A stretch of DNA of 64,000 nucleotides. It comes from Muscardinus avellanarius (taxonomy: Eukaryota > Chordata > Mammalia > Rodentia > Gliridae). Made by a program: the position numbers and the translations under genes. Under the pieces are notes generated by a model, which had not been told where the DNA came from, did not search any database, and saw only the letters and a program-made list of their open reading frames with translations. This document shows, piece after piece, positions 1-10,469 of the stretch (positions are counted from its first letter, which is position 1; each line of letters begins with the position of its first letter). The stretch covers positions 150,403,860 through 150,467,859 of the forward strand of contig OY726557.1 of NCBI GenBank assembly GCA_963383645.1, written 5' to 3'.

Positions 1-52
1 TAAAAAATAGGTCTGGGAGTGTAGCCCAGAGGTAGAAGGGCTTCCAGAAGTG
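1..52 (+). repeat. SINE right half, cut by window edge
   Basis: Only the ID-like right monomer is present (aggtctgggagtgtagccc...ttccag). Its wording is that of the GC-rich, short-linker SINE subfamily seen complete at 3056-3260. The left half lies outside the window. Confidence 0.75.
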
Positions 53-234
53 CCAAAATGAACTTAAGTTACCAATCCTAAATTATCTTTAACTTAGCCA
101 AAGATGTGTTTGTTCTTAAAGTATCTGAACATCAAACATTTTGTCATATAGTATGATCATTTAAAATTGGAACAATATTAACTCAACTGAATTCACTAAA
201 GCAATCATGTTTAAAATAGGTTATTTTGTGGCAA

Positions 235-976
235 GTATAAGGAATTCAAATAACAAATTCTGGCAAGGATGTAGGGAAAGATGAACACTTTTACACTGTT
301 GGTGGGAGTGCAAACTAGTTCAGCCACTATGGAGCTCAGTGTTGAGATTCCTTAGGACACTGGGAATAGATCCACCATCTGATCCCGCTATACCACTCCT
401 GGTATCTTTCCAAAGGGGTTGAAATCAGGGAACTTCAGTAACATATGCATACCCATATTCATAGCAAAACAATTCTTAATAGCCAAAATATGGAACCAAC
501 TTAGGTCTCCATCAACAGATGAATGGATTGCAAAATTCTGGGAAATATACACAGTGGAATTCTACTCAGCTATAAAAAAAAAAAAGAACAAAATCATGTC
601 ATTTGCGAGAAGATGGAAAGACCTGGAGAACATTATATTAAGTGAGATCAGCCAAGCACAGAAAGAGAAGAGACATATGTTTTCTCTATTATGGATACCA
701 GAGGGACTCCAGACAATTGAGGAGAAACATCACCAAAGCTAGAATGGAAGGATGGGAGAGGAAGAAGACTGAGGTTGATTAATGAAGGCACTACATCCAA
801 ATTTGTGTAAAAATATGAATACAGCATGGTTAACTTGGTCATTCATTGTTGAGAGGGGGGAAGCGGAAGTTGGGGGGAGGGGCGAGGGCACCAAGCACAG
901 TCTGAATGTATGCCATTTTCAATATGTTCCACATTAAAAAAAATAAATTATTTTAAAAATGGAAAAAAATAAAATG
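235..976 (+). mobile_element. L1 3' end, 5'-truncated
   Basis: The sequence follows the well-known 3' end of L1 ORF2 (tctggcaaggatgtagggaa, then catcaacagatgaatgga, then atcatgtcatttgcgagaag) and runs on into a 3' UTR and an A-rich tail near 930-976. A 107-codon open stretch (419-742) is a remnant of the ORF2 C-terminal region and not a gene. The 5' part of the element is missing, as is usual for L1 insertions. Confidence 0.85.
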
Positions 977-992
977 AAATAGGTTAATTTAT

Positions 993-1220
993 CTGGGTGT
1001 GGTGGCACACCCTTCTAATCCCAGCTTTCAGGAGGCTGAGACAGTAGGATTTGGGTTCCCAGCCAGCCTTAGCTAAGTAGTTAGACCCTCAGCAACTCAC
1101 TGAGATCCTATTTCAAAATAAAGAATTTTTAAAAAATCAGGCTGGGGGTATAGCTCAGAGGTAGAATGCCCCGGATTCCATACCCAGTATTGCAATAAAT
1201 AAATAAATAAATAAATAAAT
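993..1220 (+). repeat. Dimeric B1/ID-type SINE with perfect TSD
   Basis: The left half begins tgggtgtggtggcacac and the right half reads ggctgggggtatagctcaga. The tail is a pure (AAAT)n run. The 16-bp duplication aaataggttaatttat is at 977-992 and again at 1221-1236, so the copy is intact and fairly recent. Confidence 0.9.
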
Positions 1221-2052
1221 AAATAGGTTAATTTATAGTAATTAGTTCATTAGTCAAAAATGATACTATCCAAGAGATGTTTTTACATTATATACATATT
1301 TCAGGGTTATTCTCATATATTTTTCAGGAAGAGAAGTCTTGCACTAAAAAGCTTTCATATAAGGTTACCACTGAATACTAAGAACACCTTATAGATAAGT
1401 GACTTTCATGCCACTTTTCTTTTATCCTAATTATTACAATATTTAGCCACTGGGAAGAAGCTGTCATTTTACTCTGTATTGATATATCTCTCACATTCAC
1501 CTTTCATGACACAAGAAAATTATATGAAATTCAAACATCAGTCTGTGTCCTTAAATAAAATTTTATTAGGACACAGCCATACTCATCCATTTACTTTGTT
1601 TTTTATATAGTGTATTAAAGACCTATTTTCATATGACAATGGCCAAGTTGTAGTTGCAACAAAGACCTTATGGTCTGCAAAGCTGAAAGTATTATCTCAC
1701 CTATCACAGAAAGTTTTCCAATCCCTGTTCTAAAGCATAAAACATATCTCATCTCTCTCTCTTAAGATTAGCAGTGACTTTCTATTTCAACCTAAATGTT
1801 GTACAAGGTCCTAAATGATTACTTTCTCATTTCCTCTCCCACTGCCCTTTCAAACCCCTTAAATGTTAAAATTCAGCAACCAGGAATCTTTTTGTCCCCA
1901 GTGCTTGGAAATCGAGGTGAGACACAGTTCAGGGCTTTCATACTTAGAGATGCTTTTACTTAAAATACTTCCCACAGATCTTATGCCTGTCTACAACTCA
2001 TTTAAGTATCACTTCAAAAGTCACTAATCAGAGGTATTGCTATTTCACCCTA

Positions 2053-2273
2053 TTTCTTTTGGTTATTTTTATGGTACTAGGAATTGCCCCTAGGGGCATT
2101 CTACTTCTGAGCCACATCCCCCAACCCTATTTTACTTTTATATTGAAACAGAGTCTCACTAAGTTGCTGAGGGCCTCATTAAATAGTTGAGACTGGCTTT
2201 GAACCTGTGCCCCTCCTGTCTCAACCTCCCATGTAATATACTGGGATTAAGGACCTGCACCGCCACACCTGAA
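2053..2273 (-). repeat. Dimeric SINE, antisense
   Basis: It begins with ggtactaggaattg (reverse of the right half) and ends with ccgccacacctg (reverse of the left-half start). The direct repeat tatttcaccctta-like sequence, exactly tatttcaccct plus a, flanks it at 2041-2052 and 2274-2285. Confidence 0.85.
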
Positions 2274-2399
2274 TATTTCACCCTACCTCAATGCAGTTCC
2301 TCAAGTTAGCCCCATCACTACTATTTTTATCTTAACAACCCTTATCAGTACTAAAATTATTACATTACAGATCTAGGTATTAAGTCTATCCTTTTTCAT

Positions 2400-2515
2400 T
2401 CCAATGTTACTCCTTGAAGATATGAACTCTAATGTGTTCATAGCTTTATCCCTAGCACCTAGGACAGTGTCAGATCCATAGTAGGTACTCAATAAATATC
2501 TACTGACTTATTAAC
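2400..2515 (+). repeat. L2 fossil, 3' end
   Basis: The pattern ctagcacctaggacagtg, then catagtaggtactcaataaa is the hallmark 3' end of ancient L2 elements. Confidence 0.65.
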
Positions 2516-2859
2516 TTATGAAATTATACTGACTCTCAGACATCTAAATATTTTCAAATATGATAAAATCCTTAGTGTGGTGTAAAAAAAAAAGTTATAG
2601 CTTCAACTTTCAATACTCAACCCAAGATACATTTACACAAATCAAAATTCCTTCCCATCTTTCCCACTGCAGTTCATCTGAAATTTCAATAGCATTAATA
2701 GTAGCATATCCTGATTTTAAAATTTCTTAATATGGTTATTCCAAACCACTAGATGAGGCTTTGGAAGACAGAAGCAGAAGGTTCTATTCTGAATTACAGT
2801 ATTAGAGGAGAACTTAGGCTGTAACTTTCGTCCCTTGCATTCCTAAGCCATGATATAGG

Positions 2860-2975
2860 AATGAGAATAGCTCCTATCTTACAGGATCCAGGAGATTAAA
2901 TGCAGAAATACATATACTAAGTACTTAGAACAATGCCTAACAGCATATAAAGTAGAAATAAACAATTACAGTTAT
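2860..2975 (+). repeat. MIR-like fossil
   Basis: The order of short matches (tcttacagg..., aggagattaaatgc, tacttagaacaatgcctaac) follows the second half of the MIR consensus. It is heavily diverged. Confidence 0.5.
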
Positions 2976-3055
2976 CTGTCCTTTTATAGCTTTGTAAATC
3001 CACCAGGTCTGAAGAAATACCTTGCATATATTAAGTTCAAAATAAATGTTTGTTG

Positions 3056-3260
3056 CCGGGGGTGGTGGCGCACGCTTGTAATCCCCGCTTGGGAGGCAGA
3101 GATAGGAGGATCGCGCAGGTTGGAAGCCAGCCGCGCTGGCTTAAGAGACCCTGTTTCCAAATAAAAAGAAAAGTATAAAATAGGTCTGGGAGTGTAGCCC
3201 GGAAGTAGAAGGGTTTCCAGGAACCCCAGTACCACCAAATAAATAAATAAGTAAATAAAT
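3056..3260 (+). repeat. GC-rich short-linker SINE with TSD
   Basis: The left half has gtaatccccgcttgggaggc, then the contracted junction cagccgcgctggcttaagag in place of the usual 'cagctacttagtgagg...' stretch. The right half ends ttccaggaaccccagtacc. The target duplication aaataaatgtttgttg is at 3040-3055 and 3261-3276. Confidence 0.9.
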
Positions 3261-3318
3261 AAATAAATGTTTGTTGAACAGAATTGAATTAAACTCAGAA
3301 TACAGATTCATAGTGAAG

Positions 3319-3495
3319 AGTCGAGCATGGTGATGCACGCTTGTAACCCAGTACTTGGAGGCTAAGACAGGAGAACTGCAGGTCCAAGGATAGTCTCAGC
3401 AACTAGTGAGAGTCTCATCGACCTAGAGAGACCCTGTTTCTAAAAAAATAATTTAAAAAATAGGGACTAGGAGTGTAGCCCCTGGTTCAATCGCC
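3319..3495 (+). repeat. Dimeric SINE, older copy
   Basis: The left half (gagcatggtgatgcacgc...) and a shortened right half (gggactaggagtgtagcccc) are recognisable. The 3' end is decayed. Confidence 0.75.
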
Positions 3496-3967
3496 TACTA
3501 AATCCATTACTGACTGCCCAGTCCTCTGCTAGACCTAGAAATAATGATGAACACCAGAGGGAAGGGCTAAAAACACATTTATAAACTTGTTAATTTTCAT
3601 CTACTTACTAAGCCCTTTTTAATGTATCAGGCGATTTTCTACTCTGTTCCTTTGAAGTTTAGGAGTCTTGATTTTTAATGCAACCATTTTTAAGAAATCC
3701 TGCCAGTAGAGGGAGCATTGCAATAAATAAATCAAACCATCACATGCAATACATTTTAAAAGAACCGAAACTTTATTTTGGAATATATCAAATCGTCTTG
3801 TAAAAATTTTAATATCTAACTAATCTTTCCCTCGGGCAGTATTAAAAATCAGCGCATAACCCCAGAATGTGTCTCGAAGAAAGAAAGAGAAAAATTAAAG
3901 GTAAGTAAAGTAAAATGTTTTTCTTTTAGTTATAACCCATCTGTATGTAGTCTTTTCAAAAAGAAGA

Positions 3968-4078
3968 GTGTCAGAGGGTGGCGCGCGCCTGCAGTCCCAG
4001 CTACGCGGGAGGCTGAAACGGGAGGATGGCAAGTTCGAGGCAACCCTGTGCAACTTTATGAGATTCTATCTCCAGACG
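3968..4078 (+). repeat. 7SL/B1-like monomer without an ID half
   Basis: The segment gtggcgcgcgcctgcagtcc, then cagctacgcgggaggctgaa is closer to the 7SL RNA Alu domain than to the left halves of the other SINEs here, which read 'taatcccagc.cttgggagg'. No tRNA-derived half or A-tail follows. It lies 177 bp from the DYNC2H1 exon 1 donor, within the CpG-rich zone. Confidence 0.6.
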
Positions 4079-4254
4079 TACTCACAGACACACTTGTTTC
4101 TATTCAGATGTGCAGTGTGTGGACTGGGAACCCCCTTGGGCCCGTTGAAAAGCAACCTTGGGAATTACATGCGAAAGCGCCGACTAATGCGGGGGAAGGA
4201 AGGCAGCCTTGGGCTCCGCACCAGGATCGGTGGGCAGGGGTGCAAGAACCGTAC

Positions 4255-4449
4255 CGAGTTGGAAAAGAAGATTCGGTCCTCGGATCGCTGCACCCGGAGG
4301 AGCATCTGGTTCCCATCATCCAAGAAGTTGTTGATCTCAACACAATTGTACAGCAATGGATGGTCCCAGGATTCCGACGTCAGTCCGAAGTAATTGTAGG
4401 TAGTGGTGAAGATAAAGAGCTTCCGAACATCCCGGCTCCCGCCCGCCAT
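4255..4449 (-). CDS. DYNC2H1: DYNC2H1 coding exon 1 (dynein-2 heavy chain, N-terminus)
   Basis: This exon encodes the first 65 residues of cytoplasmic dynein 2 heavy chain 1, the AAA+ motor that drives retrograde intraflagellar transport in cilia. Reading the minus strand from the ATG at 4449-4447 gives MAGGSRDVRKLFIFTTT, then NYFGL, then VEINNFLDDGNQMLLRVQRS, ending FFSNS. This tracks the known DYNC2H1 N-terminus closely, including the NNFLDDGNQMLLRVQRS block. The donor is tcg|gtacgg at 4254, in phase 0 after codon 65, the same length as I recall for the human exon. The piece is only about 1.5% of the roughly 4,300-residue protein: it is part of the N-terminal tail and contains no AAA domain. 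The start has a G at +4 (atcATGG). Overlapping plus-strand open frames are CpG-island shadows. Confidence 0.93.
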
Positions 4450-4720
4450 GATTTTGGAGGTGGGGAGAAGAGGGAGGCGGGAGAGAAAGAGGGAGGAAGG
4501 GGAAACCCGGCCGGAGGGAAGGGAAAGGCCGGGAGAGCAGAGATCTGCTTAAACTCAGAGCGGGCCGCGGAACCCCAGAGCTTCGTGGTTGCCAGGGCCG
4601 GTCGCTATGGCGACAGCGCGCTGAGGCGCCCGGCGACGCGCAAGGACGGCGACGTACCGAGCATGCGCACTCAGGGCGCGGGAGGACATCGACCAGCTCG
4701 GCGCTCCATGCTGAGCACCG
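4450..4720 (-). promoter_or_regulatory. DYNC2H1: DYNC2H1 CpG-rich promoter / 5' UTR
   Basis: Immediately upstream of the DYNC2H1 ATG (rightwards here) the sequence is GC- and CpG-rich, with no TATA box seen. The purine-rich stretch at 4450-4545 is probably 5' UTR. Candidate sites are an X-box-like palindrome and half site at 4588-4614 and an NRF1-like gcatgcgcac at 4661-4670. The start site cannot be fixed from sequence alone. Confidence 0.75.
4588..4614 (-). promoter_or_regulatory. RFX X-box-like palindrome and half site
   Basis: On the gene's sense strand, GTCGCCATAGCGAC (4614-4601) fits the RFX X-box at 11 of 14 positions of GTTRCCATGGYAAC. A second half site, GGCAAC, lies at 4593-4588. 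It is about 150 bp upstream of the ATG. RFX factors control many ciliary genes through X-boxes near the promoter, so the position suits an IFT motor gene. Binding is inferred. Confidence 0.5.
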
Positions 4721-5884
4721 CGCCCATCGATTGTGAAAAGTTGGGGACTGTATCTATTGAGAAAAACTTTTATTAGTCTTCCTATACTAATTTCTTATAT
4801 CGCATAAGCAAAAGAGATACATCTAGTCTTCAAGCGCAACAGCGTGTCCTGGGTTTAAGACAGCTGGGTCCTCGTGCTCCCTTTTCACGCGCACCCATTA
4901 ACAAACCTGTGTCAGCTTCAGGTTCCCCTACTGTAAAACGAGGGGAATACTATCTCGTAGCCAAAGTTATTGTCAGTATTTTCAAAGATTACTATTTAAA
5001 AATCATTTTAGAGAGGGTAATAGAAGTTCAGTACATTAACTTCCTTTCTCAATTTCTATTCCTGTCTTAGCTGGTCAATTTCCTACTGTTTTGTTTACCT
5101 GATTAGTTTCAGTAAAATAACAGTAATTAACTTAGCACAACCGTATTTATTTAAAAAGCCAAAATATATACTGATACTTTTTTATTTAATAACAAGCACA
5201 AGTACTAAAGAAATCCCGTGGCATGACTATTAACTATGATTGTTTTTTTCAGTCAATACATTCATCAGAGACTCTCAATTCAATAATTTCCTTCTGAAAA
5301 TAGTTACCACTTGCTACCATATACTAAGTATTTAACCAGGCCCTGGGAACACAGTTCCTGTACTTAGGAGATTTGGTCTAGTCCTTCAGTAAGGTACTAG
5401 CTCCAGCTGTTACCCCAGGGTATATAACCAGATACAGATGTTTTTATTTGCACTCAATAATCAAGATATTCTCCTACAACACTATTCTTTTAGAATTAGA
5501 AGAATGTTCTTTTAAAGTGTTAACCCTATTGATTACAATTTGAGAGTTGTGGACTTTGTGGGACAAACTAAGCAAGCTATAGCAACACCAGGTTTGTGAA
5601 GACAGGAGGGCCTCAGGAATAAAGGATGAGGGTTAGCCATAGTATTCATTGCAAATGTGAAAGTGAGACGTAGCCTCTCTTGCTTGGTGTAATTAATCAC
5701 TGTTAATTTCAGGAAACAACTCATTAAAACTCTTTAAGGCAGGCCTGCATTTTGTTCTGTTTACTGGGTAAGGCTCATAGGTTTGGTCTAATTGGTATTA
5801 GTGGTAGAAGAAAAAACTGTCTTTTGTCCTCTAAAAAAATTATAATAACATATTGAAAGAGCCACAAAAAAATCTGCTTCTGAG

Positions 5885-6078
5885 CCACCTGTGGTGGCAC
5901 AGGCTTGTAATCCCAGCATTTAAAGGAGGATCCTGGTTCGCAGCCAGCCTCAGCTAATTAGTAAGGCTCTCCACAACTTAGTGAGACCCTATTTCAAAGT
6001 AAAGAATAAAAATAGGTCTGGGGTTGCAGCTAGAAGGTAGAATGCCCCTGGTTTCCATCCCCGGTACCACACACACAA
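5885..6078 (+). repeat. Dimeric SINE followed by (CA)/(TA) tract
   Basis: The left half begins gccacctgtggtggcaca and the right half reads ggttgcagctagaaggtaga. The 3' end ccggtacc runs straight into cacacacac and then an (AT)n run. Confidence 0.8.
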
Positions 6079-6081
6079 AAC

Positions 6082-6082
<1 letters not shown>

Positions 6083-6135
<53 letters not shown>

Positions 6136-6158
6136 TATATATATAGATATATAGATAT
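6083..6158. repeat. (AT)n microsatellite
   Basis: About 50 bp of uninterrupted AT dinucleotides, then AT with interspersed ATAG units. It starts just beyond the 3' end of the SINE at 5885-6078. Confidence 0.9.
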
Positions 6159-7129
6159 TTCCTAGAACAAGCATTTCGTATTCCTAGTTGTTGAGACTCC
6201 TATTTTTACCTTTCACAGTGTTTATTCTAAAGACATATTGTAACATTATATAAAACTTCTTTTCTATGAGGTATTTATTTGCAATGATGTTTACATACTG
6301 TATTTTTTCTGTACATTACATTAGTGTCAGAATGTTGGTCTTTATTTTAAAGTCACATGTATGTTCTCCTGCCAAGGAACTTTACACAGAACTAGACAAA
6401 CAACAATAAGCAGATGCCTTCCATTTCTGGGAAAATGAGTCAGAGCATGGGAAAGGAATAGAAAGAAGAAATCAGTGGAGACTCTCTGGACAAAGACATT
6501 GACATGAATGTCTACAGAGCCAGTGTGCATAGGAACTGTAGGCCTGGGTAAAGTGTCCCACTGGTAGGAACAGTAAATAAAGAGTAATAAAAAAGAAAGA
6601 AAATATTTGAGAGTTGGAACTAAATAAAGCTCAGTTGTTATCAATAATAAAGGTAAATGAATTTGTATTCTCGTGAAACATCCACAAGGTGGGAGATGGG
6701 ACTTTGGCCATTGGTGGGAAAAATCCAAACACTGAGGTGGAATGCTAGCCACTGAGTGGAAAAAATTCAAACAGGAACACAAGGTAACTGGATAGCTAAA
6801 AAAATGATTTTGAAAGCATAAATGGCTACTATGAACACAAATGTTCTTGCTCTGCAGTGGACATTATGATCCTTCCCAAGGATCGTTATCCATAAGTGCT
6901 TGACACAGGTGAAGTGGTTTAGTGGAAATGTGTGAAATGGCTGAATTTAGCATCCATGGAATAGAAAATAATCAGCCATCATGAGTCCAGAAAGCAGATG
7001 AGAGAATGAAAATGACAACCTTTCAACAGTTTTAGAACTCTTGTGCAGACTTTGGACATCCATAGGGCATAAAATTTGAGTATCTGAATCAGGTTTAATC
7101 CAGATCTCAATAAACATGGGATCACCATA

Positions 7130-7210
7130 TGGCATATAAACTCAATGAGAACAGAGATTTTATATGTCTTGTTAATTACTATATGTGCAGAATTATGAAT
7201 AGAATAAAAA
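7130..7210 (+). repeat. L2-like fossil (weak)
   Basis: The order taaactcaatgagaacagag, then tgtcttgttaattactatat resembles the L2 3' region ('aaactccatgagggcaggga...'). It is heavily diverged. Confidence 0.35.
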
Positions 7211-7271
7211 GGGCACTTTACAATGAGAGTTTGCAATGAAACTGAAAGCTTATAATGAAGAAAAAAAAAGA

Positions 7272-7770
7272 AGGCCAAGGTAGGAGGATTACAAGTTCAC
7301 AACTAGCCTCAGCAACTTAGAAACACCTGTCTCAAAATAAAGAAGGGCTGGGGAAATAAAAAGTGAAGGGTAATTTGTTTTCTTTCATATTCAGAAGATA
7401 GAGAGTATTCCAGATACAAGAGGAACTTTACATAATGGAAGAGAATCTCCAGTGGAGTGATGGAGGTAGGTTTAGGGGAGGGTGATGATGGGGAGAATAA
7501 ACGAAGGCAACACTCACTGAAGTTATGTACATATGTGAAATTACCTATGCCAATCTCAATATCATGTGTGGGGAAGGGGAGGTTCTCGAGAAAGGAGGGA
7601 GCTAGGGGGAAGCTCACCACGTACTGTGTGCATGTATCTCCCTATCACTGAACTACGTTAAGATGTGAGATTACAGTGAACCAATGAAAGTATATGAAAA
7701 GAAAGTAATAATAATAATAAAAAGGTTGTGTCTCAGTGGTAGAGTGCCCTAGGTTCAATACCAGTACCAG
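7272..7770 (+). mobile_element. SINE split by an L1 3'-UTR tail
   Basis: The left part of a SINE (aggaggattacaagttcac, then cagcctcagcaacttag) at 7272-7355 and its right half (gtctcagtggtagagtgccc, then aataccagtacc) at 7722-7770 are separated by a segment at about 7360-7721. That segment aligns with the L1 3'-UTR-like sequence found antisense at 44628-44884 and ends in an A-rich tail. The simplest reading is a strongly 5'-truncated L1 inserted in a SINE. Confidence 0.6.
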
Positions 7771-8374
7771 GAAAACGAATATTTACACAAGGTCACAGGG
7801 ACCATAAATTTTGAAGGCAAGATTCATACCAATACCTAATTTTAAACTAGTCTCAATATACTGTATCACAGTGGTAGACAGCCATATATAGTCACCAAAA
7901 TCCATTCTTCCCTTCCTTAGCTAAGATGGATAGCAGCTGATATCCAGGTGTGACCAATCACACCAGTGAAATGTGAGCAAAAGAAAAGTCAGTCCCTTTC
8001 AGGACAAAAGTTTAAGGATGTGAGTGTACCTTTATCTTTAGCTACTGGATACAGATAAGAACAAAGCAAAAATGGATAGGAAAGTTATAAAATAGTAAGA
8101 CCATGGGATCCTGAATAACAATGGTGAGTAATACCAACAGTTTCTAAATAAGCAGGAAATAGCTTTTGTTGTGTTTGAGCCATTTTGTAATGGTTCATTT
8201 ACATTAGGTCTATTTCTCAGTAATTTAGGTCACTCTAACCAAAATAGTAATTCATATCTATAGTGTCCTACTGATTAAAAAAACTTTTTAATGTAGGGCA
8301 GTGGCTTATTGTCTAGCAATGGCATGACAACACACAATATGAGCTGGAGAACAAGATACGAAATCTTTCTGAAT

Positions 8375-8555
8375 CTGAGTGGTGGTGCATATCTGTAATC
8401 CCAGTACTTGGGATACTGAGACAAGAGGATCACATGTCTGAGGCCAGGCTCAGCAACTTAATGAGGCCCTTAGCAATGCAGGGAGACCATATTTCAAAAT
8501 AAAAACAAAAAGGATTTGGGGTTTAGGGGTGTAATAACCCTGGATTCAACTGAAG
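8375..8555 (+). repeat. Dimeric SINE, diverged
   Basis: The left half (agtggtggtgcatatctg, then aatcccagtacttgggat) and a degraded right half (ggatttggggtttaggggtg) are visible. Confidence 0.75.
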
Positions 8556-8700
8556 GAAGCAGAAGGGGAGGGAAACAGGAAGGCAGGAAGAAAACCTTTC
8601 TGAATCAATGTTTCCTATTCTGTTCCATACTGGCATTTCCCAAACTACTTGATTTCAGGACCACTTTATACTTTAAGAAAATATTGAAGACTCCAAAAAT

Positions 8701-8872
8701 ATTTTGCACACACCTGTAATCCCAGTACTTGAGAGTCTGAGACAGGAAGATTACAGGTTTGAGACAAGCCTTGGCAACCTATTGAGATCCTGTTTCAAAC
8801 AAAAATTTTTAAAAGGGCTGGGTTGTACCTTGGAGGTAGAATAAACTTGTGTTTAACTCCAATATAAATAAG
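8701..8872 (+). repeat. Dimeric SINE, 5'-truncated
   Basis: It starts inside the left half (gcacacacctgtaatcccag) and continues to a right half gggctgggttgtaccttgga. Confidence 0.75.
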
Positions 8873-9098
8873 TAAAAAATATTAAAACAAATTTTTGAGT
8901 TATATATTAATGTATCTAAAGAAAAGAAAGAGCCTATTGTTAACATAAATAACACTTTTATGGAAATAACTTTCTCAAAACAAAAATAAATTTAATGAGA
9001 AAGGCATAGTTTTACATGCCTGCAAATCTATGTCTGGCTTAAGAGAAGACAGCTGGATCCTTGATTGGTTTCTGCATTCGAATTGGCTTTTGCACTCT

Positions 9099-9323
9099 TT
9101 TTTTTTTTTTTTTGTACCAGGGGTGGAACCCAGGAGCATCTTACCTCCTAGGACACCCCCAGCCCTGTATTTTATTCCTATTTATTTATTTATTTATTTG
9201 AAACAGGGTCTGAGTTGCAAAGAGCCTCACTAAGTAGCTGAGGCTGTCAGGGAACCAGGATCCTCTGGTCTCTACCTCTGGAATGCTGGGAATAGAAAGA
9301 AGCCTGTGCCACCATGCCCGGCC
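9099..9323 (-). repeat. Dimeric SINE, antisense
   Basis: It has a poly(T) start, then gtaccaggggtggaacccag, and ends gtgccaccatgcccggc. An approximate duplication of tttgcactct lies on both sides. Confidence 0.85.
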
Positions 9324-9892
9324 TTCTGCACTCTCTTGAAAACAATGTTTTAGTCAAAGCATATGGAAAATATGTGGATTTACACAAATACGAAGTTAAA
9401 AATGAAGGAAAAAATTAATAGCCATTTCAGATCATTGTGAAGATTCTTGATACTAAAAGTTACAGTAAAATTCACTGGCTTTCTTGCACTCTGAATTCAT
9501 CTTTTACTTGCAAATAATTTTCAACATCATGCATTGGACACTTTAAAAAGATTGGTTCACCAAGTATGAAAATTTTCCAATCATTGAACCATTTCACTAC
9601 ACAGTATCAAAAAAACCACATTCATTAACATACCACAAATCTCGTGTCTTTATGTATGAGGATGATATAGAGTTCACAGTAGAGAATTTATGTTTTCTAT
9701 AATTTGTACACTAAAGCCTCAATTTTAGCATTGGCAACAAATAATGTCATTGAACTTGAAGTGATATGCGTATTTCATCCATTTTATTGAGAAAAAAAGG
9801 TCTGCCAAAGTACCCAAGTTTAATCAACCACAGTTTGTCATTCTTTCATGTAAAAAAAAAAAAAGATCTATGAAGATTTGCAGCTAGTTTAT

Positions 9893-10083
9893 TTTTATTT
9901 TATTTTATTTTATTTTTTGCAGGTCTGGAGATGGAACCAAGGGGCATTCGACCTCCAAGCTACATCCCCTGCCCTACATTCTTTTTAATTCTTTATTTTG
10001 AAACGGGAGCTTACTGAGTTGCAGAGGGCCTAAGAAGCTGAGGATGTCCGCGAACTGTATCCTCCAGTCTCAGCCTCCCGAAT
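9893..10083 (-). repeat. Dimeric SINE, antisense, truncated
   Basis: A (TTTTA)n tail precedes gcaggtctggagatggaacc. The left half ends early at cagcctcccgaattg. Confidence 0.8.
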
Positions 10084-10469
10084 TGTTTCCTGATTCTCAT
10101 TACTTCATTCTCAGGCTGAATTACACCATAGGCTCTTCTGGTTCTTCAGCTTGCACGTGGTATATCATGGGACTTCTTGACCTCCATATTTGTGTGAGCC
10201 AATTCCTATTAAAAAAAAACAAAAACAAAACTTTTCTCTTTTCTCTCTCTCTATTTATCCTATTGATTCTGTTTCTCTGGAGGACTCTAATATGTATCAT
10301 TTTTCATATCAAGTCAGTAATCAACTGTTACTATTCTTAGTGCTGGGTAGCTGCACATGAAAGAATGTCACTTGAGAACCATTATTTCAGACTTATAGAA
10401 GCAAGAATTCTAGGACATGGTTTTTACAGATTTCAGTCATCAACATAATTAAGTATATTTGTTATAGGT

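Larger units (their letters stand above)
1..4254 (-). other. DYNC2H1: DYNC2H1 intron 1 (partial)
   Basis: This is sequence downstream of the exon 1 donor on the minus strand. I looked for the expected second-exon protein sequence on the minus strand and did not see it, so intron 1 is at least 4.25 kb. It holds an L1 3' end, five or six SINEs, L2 and MIR fossils, and about 1.9 kb (1240-2050, 2520-2850, 3500-3960) in which I recognise nothing. Confidence 0.7.

Noticed and set aside
1..4254. Search for DYNC2H1 exon 2
   Set aside because: No minus-strand segment with the expected protein sequence and splice sites was found, so it presumably lies beyond the left edge.
4048..4776. 242-codon plus-strand open frame over the DYNC2H1 promoter
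   Set aside because: It is antisense to a clear exon, has low-complexity G/R/A-rich translation and is explained by CpG-rich composition.
6342..6782. 146-codon minus-strand frame
   Set aside because: It is low-complexity L/F-rich, not resembling any known protein, and lies in repeat-like intergenic DNA.
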